This document shows, in pieces, positions 17,328 to 25,060 of a stretch of 64,000 nt of DNA. Position 1 is the first letter of the stretch. Each line of letters starts with the position of its first letter. The DNA lies in the NCBI GenBank assembly GCA_963705955.1, contig CAVPLH010000010.1, positions 372,001 to 436,000 of the forward strand. The letters run 5' to 3'. The position numbers and the translations under genes were made by a program. The notes under the pieces are model-generated. The model was given only the letters and a program-made list of their open reading frames with translations. It made no database searches and was not told the DNA's origin. Origin of the DNA: WHSW01 sp963705955 (lineage in GTDB: Bacteria > Actinomycetota > Thermoleophilia > Solirubrobacterales > 70-9).

Positions 17328-17633
17328 ATGGGGCCACCGACAGGCGAAAGATGGGCCGTCCTCGAAAGCGTCGATGACGGGCTCACGGGCGCGGGGTTCA
17401 CGGTCCGAGGCAGGATCCAGGATCGTGACGATCAGCTCTGGATCAACATTCAATCGGCCGCCGGCTGGACATACCTGGTCGTAGACCGGGCCGGCGGCGT
17501 CCTGGTCTCCGAGACAGCGCAGACGAAGCGCGAGGCCTACAGCCGTGCGACCGAGGCGGCGTACGCGCACGTCGCCCGGGTCGAGAGCCAGCGGTCGGGG
17601 CTCACCGAGGCCTCGCCCGTGACCGGGCGGTAG
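17328..17633 (+). CDS. hypothetical protein
   Basis: A 101-residue acidic-basic protein starting MGPPTGERWAVLES, preceded by a good GGGAGG ribosome site. Pattern: short beta-rich domain (TVRGRIQDRDDQLWIN, GWTYLVVDRAGGVLVSE) followed by a helix REAYSRATEAAYAHVAR. No signal or membrane segment. I do not recognise the family. It lies between the reductase-like gene and the convergent MarR gene. Confidence 0.6.
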   Translation: MGPPTGERWAVLESVDDGLTGAGFTVRGRIQDRDDQLWINIQSAAGWTYLVVDRAGGVLVSETAQTKREAYSRATEAAYAHVARVESQRSGLTEASPVTGR

Positions 17634-17643
17634 CCGGGCGCAC

Positions 17644-18126
17644 CTATCGGGCGATCTGCTCCGCGGGCGGGGTGCGGGTCTCCGCGCCGTCGCAAGTGCT
17701 GCTCGTCACCCTTCCGAGCGCGGCCGTGAGCAACGCCGCTTCTTCAGGGGTGAGCGTGCTCAGGTGGCGTCCGACCTCGTCCGAGTAGACGGCGCGCATC
17801 TCCTCGAGCAGCCGCTCTCCGGACGGCGTCAGCTCAGCCTGGAGGCTGCGGCGGTCGTCGGAGCAGGAGACGCGCCGCAGATAACCCGCCTGCTCGAGGC
17901 GGTCGACCAGCTTGGTGATCCCGCCGCGACTGAGCGTCAGCCATTCGGCGAGCTCGCTCATTCGCGGGCGCCCCGTCGGACTGCGCTTGACCGCCCACAG
18001 CAGTTCGAACCAGCTCAGCGGCGGGAGATCGGCCGCGGCGAGCGCCTTCTGGACGCGCTCCGTGACCGCGCCGTGGCTCGTGACCACCGCGCGCCACGCA
18101 TCGAGATGGTGCTGGGGGAGCGCCAT
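17644..18126 (-). CDS. MarR family transcriptional regulator
   Basis: A 160-residue winged-helix regulator: ALAAADLPPLSWFELLWAV is the helix before the DNA-binding domain, RMSELAEWLTLSRGGITKLVDRLEQAGYLRR the helix-turn-helix and recognition helix, and CSDDRRSLQAELTPSGERLLEEM the wing with the conserved DxR. It is divergent from the DoxX gene with 96 bp between the starts, where a perfect palindrome AGGAAAC-A-GTTTCCT (18144-18158) is a likely operator. It probably represses doxX and itself and is released by a small ligand or a redox change; the ligand is unknown. Confidence 0.9.
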   Translation of the reverse strand: MALPQHHLDAWRAVVTSHGAVTERVQKALAAADLPPLSWFELLWAVKRSPTGRPRMSELAEWLTLSRGGITKLVDRLEQAGYLRRVSCSDDRRSLQAELTPSGERLLEEMRAVYSDEVGRHLSTLTPEEAALLTAALGRVTSSTCDGAETRTPPAEQIAR

Positions 18127-18143
18127 CCCCGAGATGATAGCCG

Positions 18144-18158
18144 AGGAAACAGTTTCCT
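18144..18158. promoter_or_regulatory. palindromic operator, likely MarR site
   Basis: AGGAAAC-A-GTTTCCT, a perfect palindrome with 7-base arms in an AT-rich gap between the divergent MarR and DoxX genes. Its right arm ends 17 bp before TATAGT (18176-18181), so a repressor bound here would cover the -35 region of the doxX promoter. Confidence 0.55.
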
Positions 18159-18175
18159 AGGCAATATCTTTCTGC

Positions 18176-18181
18176 TATAGT
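18176..18181 (+). promoter_or_regulatory. possible -10 element of doxX
   Basis: TATAGT in the AT-rich gap, 41 nt before the doxX GTG, with TTTCCT 17 bp upstream as a weak -35. Confidence 0.35.
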
Positions 18182-18222
18182 TTCTATCTCAACTATTTCT
18201 CTTTCAATCAAAGGAGGAAACC

Positions 18223-18747
18223 GTGGACATCGCACTGCTTGCACTACGCCTCGTCGTCGGCCTCGGCTTTGCGGCACACGGTGCCCAGAAGCTGTTCGGC
18301 GCATTCGGCGGCCACGGCATCGATGCCACTGCGGGCTTCTTCGAGCAGATCAATCTTCGCCCTGGCAAGCTCCACGCCTGGGCGGCGGGCTCCGCAGAGT
18401 TCTTCGCGGGGCTTCTGATCGCCGTCGGCCTCGTCACTCCGTTCGCCGCGGCGGCGTTGATCGCGGTCATGACCGCAGCTGTCCTCACCGTGCACCTACG
18501 CAACGGCTTCTTCGTCTCCGACAACGGCTACGAGTACAACCTCGTGCTGGCGGCGGCAGTCTTCGCACTGGCCGGGATCGGCGCCGGCAACTGGTCGATC
18601 GACAATGCCCTCGGCCTCGACCTCGCGGGCACGGGATGGGCGCTCGGCGCCCTGGGCGCCGGCATCGTCGGGGGCTTCGGGGCTGTGCTCAGCGGTCGGC
18701 TCGCTTCGGAGCGGGAGCCCACTCACGGCCAGCCGCACGCCGCCTGA
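18223..18747 (+). CDS. DoxX family membrane protein
   Basis: A 174-residue membrane protein with four hydrophobic helices typical of DoxX: LALRLVVGLGFAAHGAQKLFGAFGG, AAGSAEFFAGLLIAVGLVTPFAAA, then NLVLAAAVFALAGIG and a last helix ALGALGAGIVGGFGAVL. In mycobacteria a DoxX protein joins a thiosulfate transferase and superoxide dismutase in a membrane redox complex; elsewhere the role is unclear. The GTG start has a near-perfect AAAGGAGG ribosome site. Control by the divergent MarR regulator is likely. Confidence 0.9.
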   Translation: MDIALLALRLVVGLGFAAHGAQKLFGAFGGHGIDATAGFFEQINLRPGKLHAWAAGSAEFFAGLLIAVGLVTPFAAAALIAVMTAAVLTVHLRNGFFVSDNGYEYNLVLAAAVFALAGIGAGNWSIDNALGLDLAGTGWALGALGAGIVGGFGAVLSGRLASEREPTHGQPHAA

Positions 18748-18759
18748 CCGCGACCGACG

Positions 18760-18802
18760 GGCGACTCCCGGCGTAGCGGGCAATCCGTCGCCGGGAGTCG
18801 CC
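18760..18802. terminator. hairpin between convergent genes
   Basis: Perfect 14-base arms GGCGACTCCCGGCG (18760-18773) and CGCCGGGAGTCGCC (18789-18802) with a 15-base loop, between the ends of doxX (+) and the SnoaL-like gene (-). No T-run on either side, so it is a candidate bidirectional hairpin terminator of the GC-rich actinobacterial kind. Confidence 0.6.
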
Positions 18803-18846
18803 TCCGGCGGCGCTGCTGCCGCGAATGCACGCCGGCGCGTGCGTCG

Positions 18847-19257
18847 TTACGCGGCGGCGTAGCGCTCGAACGCGAGGCGGGCCTGATCGAGGTCGGGGTG
18901 GTTCTCGACGAGGTCGAGACGGCCGTCCCTCCAGCGCCCGATCCCGCCGTAGCGAAACGGGACAGGCGTTCCGCTGGCTCTGCCGCTCACGGACTGCAGG
19001 ACGGTCGTCAACGTCCACGCGCCCCGCTGCTCCACGTCCTCGACTTCGATCGTCGAGTCGGGGAACGTCTGAAGCCAATCGGCGAAGAACCGCCGCAGGC
19101 CATCATGACCGTCGAAGAAGGCCATGTCGGGGATTCCGAACGGTCTCATGTCCCACCTGGCGTCGTCGTGAAAGTACGTCAGCACCTCGTCGAAACGGCG
19201 CTCGTTCCAGAGCTCGAATCCGCGTCGCGCGAGGTCGGCGTTCGTGGTCTGTTGCAC
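18847..19257 (-). CDS. SnoaL-like (NTF2-fold) protein, divergent member
   Basis: About 136 residues: TNADLARRGFELWNERRFDEVLTYFHDDARWDMR opening helix and strand, FDGHDGLRRFFADWLQTFPDSTIEVEDV, and GGIGRWRDGRLDLVENHPDLDQARLAF. It lacks the MSQENVE start and GATACT box of the other SnoaL-like genes in the window, so it is a more distant relative. The start is uncertain: GTG 19257 fits the family length, and an in-frame ATG at 19317 would add 20 residues; neither has a clear ribosome site. Confidence 0.8.
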   Translation of the reverse strand: MQQTTNADLARRGFELWNERRFDEVLTYFHDDARWDMRPFGIPDMAFFDGHDGLRRFFADWLQTFPDSTIEVEDVEQRGAWTLTTVLQSVSGRASGTPVPFRYGGIGRWRDGRLDLVENHPDLDQARLAFERYAAA

Positions 19258-19437
19258 GCCGAGGAGCTTACGGGCGATCGCTTTTCGCACCCAGCCCCGG
19301 CCCGTAATCGCCAACATTCTGCGGTGCGGCCTTGACAGCGGCGCGGGACGTGAGAGGGTCGAGGGGCCGCGTCGACGAAGGGTGCGATGGCCCAGATTGC
19401 TCAGCGACCGTGATCTCACACCGCTCGAGCGCCTGAG

Positions 19438-19587
19438 ATGACACCGGGCGCCCATCTCGCAGGGATTCCGGTCGAAGAGTCGCTGCTCGCACTGGCGCCG
19501 CTGGGCGGGCTTGTCGTGGCATGGGTGGCTGCGCTGATGAGCCGCGCTCGCCGGGGTCATGGTCGACGCAGGACGCTCGGGCCGTAA
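19438..19587 (+). CDS. possible small membrane protein
   Basis: A 49-residue open frame (MTPGAHLAGIPVEESLLALA...) with one clear hydrophobic helix, LLALAPLGGLVVAWVAALM, and a strongly basic tail SRARRGHGRRR, as expected of a single-span small protein by the positive-inside rule. It ends 23 nt before the tyrosinase ATG in the same direction. No ribosome site is obvious. It is the only supported content of the 353-bp gap between the SnoaL-like gene and the tyrosinase gene. Confidence 0.4.
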   Translation: MTPGAHLAGIPVEESLLALAPLGGLVVAWVAALMSRARRGHGRRRTLGP

Positions 19588-19610
19588 CCACGCTGGACGA
19601 AGGAGAGACG

Positions 19611-21030
19611 ATGGCGAACGAATATGTGCGTCGAGACATCTGGAAGCTGGCGCGCAGTGCCAAGCACGAGCCGTGGGATCCCCACACCCTGGCCTACGCC
19701 GAGGCTGTCGGGGTGATGAAGGAGCGAGATCCTGACGATCCGACCAGCTGGACCTACCAAGCGGCGATGCACGGCACGTACAAGACGCCCGCGGACCCGC
19801 TCTGGAACGGCTGCCAGCACGGCTCGTGGTTCTTCTTGCCGTGGCATCGCATCTACATCCTTTACTTCGAGCGCATCGTCAGGGCAATCGTCACCAAACG
19901 CGGCGGTCCCGACGACTGGGCCCTCCCGTATTGGAACTACACGAACGGACCCCCCGGGAGCCGGGCTCTGCCGAGAGCCTTCGCCGAGGAGAAGCTTCCG
20001 AACGGTAAGGACAATCCGCTCTACACCACGCACCGCAATTCTCGCGTCAACGCCGGTGCCCCCCTCGACGCGGGGTCGCTGAACACGAGCCGAGCGCTGA
20101 GCCAGACGAAATTCTCGCCCGGCTTCGGTGGGCTGCCGAAGGGACCGATCCACTTCACGTCGCCCCACGGAGCGCTCGAGAGTGAGCCCCACGACAACGT
20201 CCACGTGCTCGTCGGCGGCCGGCCCAACGGTACCCTGCCTGGGAGGGTTGATGATCGACCCGAACTGCGCCGCCCGGGACGCGATCTTCTATCTGCATCA
20301 CTCGAACATCGATCGCCTCTGGGCAAAGTGGCTGAGCCTCGGCAAGGGCAGATCGAACCCCGCACATCCGCAGTGGACCGATACCGCGTTCGAAGCCTTC
20401 GACGCCGACGGAATCAAGCGGACCAAGACGTGCGGCCAGGTCGCCGAGCTCGCCGACCTCGACTACACATACGACGATCTCGACCACGCCCCCGAAGCGC
20501 GCGAGCCCGGACCGGCGGATGAAGCCGGGTTGCCGGAACGTCCGGGTGGCGGGCCCGAGATCGCGGCCGGGGACGGCGCCGAGCTCGGTCTCGGCCCGGC
20601 CTCGGTCACGCTTGGCCCGGTCGGCGGGGGGCAGATCGCCGACGCCGCGCGGGCAAGCGACGCCGACGCGCCGCGCGTATACCTGCATCTCGAGGACGTC
20701 GCCGTCGACGAAACGCCCGAGATCGTCTGGGAGGTCTGGCTCGACCCGGACGGTCCGGGCTCAGACCCCGAGAACGCGGTCGGGACGATCTCGTTCTTCG
20801 GGCGCGGGCATGCGCATGGCGGCGAGCCGGCCGAGACCGTCGGGGGCGTCGAGGGGGAGCGGTTCATCTTCGACGTCACCGAGGTCGTGCGGCGCTTGGA
20901 GGATGAGGGGCGCTGGGATGATTCGAAGATCACCGTCTCGTTTCGCCCCCTCACCCTGGAGGGCGTCAGCGCGAGCGAGTTCGACGTTCCGACGGTGCGG
21001 GTAGGGCGCGTCTACGTCACCCGCGGCTGA
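19611..21030 (+). CDS. tyrosinase (type-3 copper oxidase), frameshifted
   Basis: Binuclear copper enzyme that hydroxylates monophenols and oxidises o-diphenols to quinones. CuA ligands: AAMHGT, GCQHGSWFFLPWHRIYILYFE. CuB ligands: HDNVHVLVGG, IFYLHHSNIDRLW. After about residue 300 an extra domain follows (YLHLEDVAVDETPEIVWEVW, then FDVPTVRVGRVYV), resembling the C-terminal shielding domain of polyphenol oxidases. No signal peptide, so export, if any, needs another route or partner. The frame breaks at 20241-20247 (G-rich run CCTGGGAGGG), reading as one extra base; removing it gives PGGLMIDPNCAARD directly into the CuB motif. The ATG has an AAGGAGA site. Confidence 0.8.
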
Positions 21031-21281
21031 CCGGCGGCTGAGGAGGCGGTCGCGCGCAGCGCTTCTAGTCGTGCAGCCACGGGGCGTATGAGATCCCGAT
21101 CACAACCTGGCGAGTCGCTTCCGGGATCCGGTTTCCCCAGGCGGGTGCGTCGGAGCCTCACTCGCAGTGCAAATTCTCCGGCGCCGGCCCCGGGACGCTG
21201 CCGCGTCGCCGGGGCCATTTGCTGACCGCGTCGACAAATTCGTCAGGATTGAGCCGATGATCGGTCCGCAGCGATGATCCC

Positions 21282-22955
21282 GTGAGCGGCGAGGAGCCGC
21301 GGATCGGGGCCGGAGTCTCGGAGGTCGTCGATCGCGACGGCGCGTTCCCGCGACTCGACGACGACCAGCGGGCACGGTTGCGCGGCCTGGGTCGCGTGCG
21401 CACCGTCGAGGCCGGCGAGGTTCTCTTTGCCGCCGGCGATCAGGGCGCCGACTTCTTCGTGATCGAGTCGGGGGCGGTGGTCATAGTCCAGGGTTACGGC
21501 GAGGAGAACCGGGTGATCGCGGTCCACGGACCGCATCGCTTCCTGGGCGAGCTCAGTCTGCTGAGCGGCCAGCGGCTCTATCTCTCGGGAATCGTCCGTG
21601 ACGCGGGCGAGGTGATCCAGATACCGGTGGAGAAGCTCCGCCAGATCGTCGCCGAGGACAAGCCGCTCAGCGACGTGATCCTCGGCGCTTTCCTCGCCCG
21701 CCGTTCGATCCTGATCGACGTCGGAACGGGGATCAAGCTGATCGGGTCGCGGTTTTCCTCCGACTCACGGCGATTGCGCGAGTTCCTGGCCCGGAACCGC
21801 ATGCCCCATCAGTGGACCGACCTCGAGGACGACGACGAGGCGGACGCCCTGCTCAGCAGCCTCGCCGTCGAGCCGAATGAGACGCCGGTGGTGATCGCAA
21901 GCGGTGGCGAGGTGATGCGCAATCCGACCAATGCCGAGCTGGGAAGAGCGATCGGCCTCGGCTCCAGCGGCACGCCGCCGCCCCTCTGCGACGTCGTCGT
22001 CGTCGGTGCCGGTCCGGCCGGCCTCGCCGCCGCCCTCTACGCCGCCTCGGAGGGACTCGACGTCCAGGGGGTCGAGGCGATCGCCTCCGGCGGTCAGGCG
22101 GGCACATCGGCCAGGATCGAGAACTACCTCGGTTTCCCGGCCGGCGTGTCGGGAAGCGAGTTGGCTCAGAGGGCCGGGGTCCAGGCCGGGAAGTTCGGAG
22201 CGCGCCTGGCCGTGCCTGCGGCAGCCGTGCGGCTGACGAGCGAGCGCGGCAGACACGCGATCGCGCTCTCCAACGGCGAGGTGGCGACCGGTCGCACCGT
22301 GGTCATCGCGACCGGCGCTCAATACCGTCGCCTCGACGTTCCGCGGCTCGAGGAGTTCGAGGGCGGCGGCGTCTACTACGCCGCCACCCAGGCTGAGGCG
22401 CAGCTTTGCGCCGGCGATCCAGTCGTGATCGTCGGTGGTGGAAACTCGGCCGGGCAGGCGGCGATGTTTCTCTCCCAGAGCTCGCACTGCCGGCTACTGA
22501 TCCGTGGCGACGATCTCGCGAAGTCGATGTCGCGCTATCTCGTCGATCAGGTCGAACGCAACGACGCGATCGAGGTATGCACCGATTCGGAGGTCGTCGA
22601 GCTCGACGGCGACCGTGAGCTCGGGACGGTGACGATCGCCGATACCCGCTCAGGCGAGCGAACGCGGCTGGCGGCGAGGGCGCTGTTCGTCTTCATCGGC
22701 GCCTCGCCGCACACCGAGTGGCTCGAGGGCCAGCTGGCGACCGATCGCGCCGGGTTTCTGCTCACCGGGCGCGACGTCGAGCGCCGGCAGCTCGCCGAGT
22801 TCAACGGTGACCAGCCGTTCTTCCTGGAAACGAGCAGGCCCGGGATCTTCGCCGTCGGCGACGTTCACTCGGGCTCCATCAAGCGCGTCGCCTCGGCCGT
22901 GGGTGAGGGCTCGATGGCGGTTCGGCTGATCCACCACCGGCTCGCGGACCTCTAG
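21282..22955 (+). CDS. cNMP-binding / thioredoxin-reductase-like fusion
   Basis: A 557-residue fusion starting at GTG. Residues about 20-135: cyclic-nucleotide-binding barrel (GEVLFAAGDQGADFFVIESG, HRFLGELSLLSGQ). About 145-225: glutaredoxin-like domain (IKLIGSRFSSDSRRLREFL, NETPVVIASGGEVMRNPTNAEL) without the CxxC. About 235-555: FAD/NAD(P) reductase of thioredoxin-reductase type (VVGAGPAGLAAALYA, TSARIENYLGFP, VIVGGGNSAGQAA, FAVGDVHSGSIKRVASAVGEG). The redox CxxC is also absent; its place reads VYYAATQAEAQLC. So it probably passes electrons from NADPH to an unknown acceptor under cyclic-nucleotide control, and not to thioredoxin. Confidence 0.88.
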   Translation: MSGEEPRIGAGVSEVVDRDGAFPRLDDDQRARLRGLGRVRTVEAGEVLFAAGDQGADFFVIESGAVVIVQGYGEENRVIAVHGPHRFLGELSLLSGQRLYLSGIVRDAGEVIQIPVEKLRQIVAEDKPLSDVILGAFLARRSILIDVGTGIKLIGSRFSSDSRRLREFLARNRMPHQWTDLEDDDEADALLSSLAVEPNETPVVIASGGEVMRNPTNAELGRAIGLGSSGTPPPLCDVVVVGAGPAGLAAALYAASEGLDVQGVEAIASGGQAGTSARIENYLGFPAGVSGSELAQRAGVQAGKFGARLAVPAAAVRLTSERGRHAIALSNGEVATGRTVVIATGAQYRRLDVPRLEEFEGGGVYYAATQAEAQLCAGDPVVIVGGGNSAGQAAMFLSQSSHCRLLIRGDDLAKSMSRYLVDQVERNDAIEVCTDSEVVELDGDRELGTVTIADTRSGERTRLAARALFVFIGASPHTEWLEGQLATDRAGFLLTGRDVERRQLAEFNGDQPFFLETSRPGIFAVGDVHSGSIKRVASAVGEGSMAVRLIHHRLADL

Positions 22956-23012
22956 GGTCGGATTGGAAGCGCGGCCTTCGCCACCCACCGGAATGAGCCG
23001 AAGGAGGCTGAG

Positions 23013-24245
23013 ATGACAGACGCGATGATCCTCGGCGGAGCGCGTACACCGATCGGCCGCTACGGCGGCTCGCTCGCCGCGATCCGAACCGATGATCTGC
23101 TCGGCATGGCGATGATCAACGCCCTCCGGCGGACCGGCGTCCCGGCGGATGCGATCGAGGAGATCGCCGCCGGAACCGTGAACGTCGCGCACGAGGGCAT
23201 GGGGGATATCGCGCGCTGGGCCGCTCTGGCCGCGGGGATCCCGGACGATGTCCCCGCCTACACGATCAACCGTTTCTGCGCCTCGTCGCTGACCGCTGCG
23301 ATCAACGTCTCGAACTCGATCGCCGTCGGCGAGATCGGGGTCGGGCTCGCGGTCGGCGTCGAGTCGATGTCCCGGTCGGGATGGGCGTTCATGAAGGGCG
23401 AGGCGCCCTTCGAGCCGCGAGGACCGCGGTTCATGCTCGACACGATGTGGGCCGGCGCCGGCGGTCCGCCGAACCCGGGTCTGCTCGAGCGCAACGCCTA
23501 CATCGCGATGATCGAGACGGCCCAGAACGTCGCCGACAAGTACTCGATCCCGCGCGAGGAGATCGACGCCTTCGCGCTGCGGTCGCACCAGCACGCGGCC
23601 GCGGCACGCGACTCCGGCCGGCTGGCGAAGGAGATATTCCCGGTCGAGGTGGCCGGCTCACGCCGGGAGCCCGCGCGCCGGTTCGAGCACGACGAGTTCA
23701 TCCGCGACGACACATCGATCGAGAAGCTCGCGGCCCTGCCGGCCCAGCCGAACACCAAGGAGATGACCGCCGGGAATTCGTCGCCGCTGTCCGACGGGGC
23801 GAGCGGCGTCGTGCTGGCCTCCGCCGAAAGGGCGGCCGAGCTCGGATCGAAGCCGCTCGCGCGCGTGGCGGCCGCGGCGTCCGTGGGGATCGATCCGACG
23901 ATCATGGGAGTGGCGCCCGCGTATGCGATGCCGAGGGCGATAGAGCGCGCCGGTTTGAAGCCGGAGGAGATCGATGTCTACGAGGTGCACGAGGCGTTCG
24001 CCGCCCAGGTGCTCGGCGTCCTGCGCGAGTTCGAGACCCAGACCGGCTACGCGATCCCCGACGAGAAGCTGAACCCGAACGGCGGCGCAGTCGCACTCGG
24101 GCATCCGTTCGGCGACTCGGGCACCCGCCTCGTCCTCTCGCTGACCACCGAGCTCCAGGAGCGCGAGGCCCGCTACGGCGCGATCGGCGTCTGCGTCGGG
24201 TCCGGGCAGGGGGTCGCGCTGGTGATCGAGCGGGCGCCGGGCTGA
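23013..24245 (+). CDS. acetyl-CoA acetyltransferase (thiolase)
   Basis: A 410-residue thiolase that joins two acyl-CoA (biosynthetic) or cleaves 3-ketoacyl-CoA (beta-oxidation). Active-site residues: Cys89 in TINRFCASSLTAA, the His in NPNGGAVALGHPFGDSGTR, and the second Cys in GVCVGSGQG. The EVHEAFAAQVLG segment gives the NEAF-type site as HEAF. The ATG follows a perfect AAGGAGG ribosome site. Stop and next start overlap (TGATG), so it is co-transcribed with the acetyltransferase gene. The 3-hydroxyacyl-CoA dehydrogenase gene 5.7 kb on could act in the same pathway. Confidence 0.93.
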   Translation: MTDAMILGGARTPIGRYGGSLAAIRTDDLLGMAMINALRRTGVPADAIEEIAAGTVNVAHEGMGDIARWAALAAGIPDDVPAYTINRFCASSLTAAINVSNSIAVGEIGVGLAVGVESMSRSGWAFMKGEAPFEPRGPRFMLDTMWAGAGGPPNPGLLERNAYIAMIETAQNVADKYSIPREEIDAFALRSHQHAAAARDSGRLAKEIFPVEVAGSRREPARRFEHDEFIRDDTSIEKLAALPAQPNTKEMTAGNSSPLSDGASGVVLASAERAAELGSKPLARVAAAASVGIDPTIMGVAPAYAMPRAIERAGLKPEEIDVYEVHEAFAAQVLGVLREFETQTGYAIPDEKLNPNGGAVALGHPFGDSGTRLVLSLTTELQEREARYGAIGVCVGSGQGVALVIERAPG

Positions 24246-25013
24246 TGTCGCGCCGGATGAACCTGGACCCCGAAGTGGCGGCCCGCGCGCGGACGTGGCG
24301 CGATGCGGTGCACGCCTCGGTTTGTGACGTGTTCGAGCCCTGGGCGCACGGCACGGTGGTGCGAGCGACGCGTCACCCGAGCTACTGGACCTTCAATGTC
24401 GTCCGGGTCGAGGACGACCCGGCGATGGACGTGGATGCACTGGCGGCGTTCGCGGACGAGGCGCTCGCAGGGCTCGCGCACCGGCGGGTCGACTTCGATC
24501 TCATCGATGCCGCCGAGCCGCTGCGCGCCGGCTTCGAGGCACGAGGCTGGAAGACCGAACGCCTCCTGTGGATGCGCCACGCGCAGCCGCTGCCTCCCGG
24601 ACCGGACGATCGCCGTCGAGGAGGTCGACTACGACGCCGTGCACGATCTTCGCGTCGCCTGGCACCGTGAGGACAACCCGGACGAGGATCCGGGCGACTT
24701 CCACGCCCATGCGCGCGAGGTCGCGCTGCGCCGCGGCGCCCGGGTCATGGCCCTGGTCGAAGGTGGTGCGCCGGTGGCTTTTGCCCAGCTCGACCACGCC
24801 GGTGCGGCAGCCGAGATCACCCACGTCTACGTCCTCCCCGAGTTCCGCGGCGCCGGCCGCGGCACTGCAACCACCCGCGCCGCGATCGAGGCGGCCGGCG
24901 ACGTCCGCGACCTGTGGATCACCGCGGACGACGAAGGCCGGCCGAAGGAGCTCTACGCTCGGCTCGGCTTTCGCCCGGCGTGGGTGACGATGGAGTTCCT
25001 TCGACCCCCGTGA
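24245..25013 (+). CDS. GNAT acetyltransferase, frameshifted
   Basis: N-terminal half, MSRRMNLDPEVAARARTWRDAV onward to MRHAQPLPPG, reads in the frame of the ATG that overlaps the thiolase stop. The C-terminal half, TIAVEEVDYDAVHDLR to VTMEFLRPP, reads in the next frame and holds the acetyl-CoA site VYVLPEFRGAGRGTATTRAAIE and the YARLGFRP ending of GNAT enzymes. The break lies near 24600 in GC-rich CCCGGACCGGACG and reads as one extra base. Repaired length is about 255 residues. Substrate unknown. Confidence 0.75.
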
Positions 25014-25060
25014 TTGAGGTGGACGGATGATGAGAGCAGCCGGCACCCGGGCCGCGCGTG

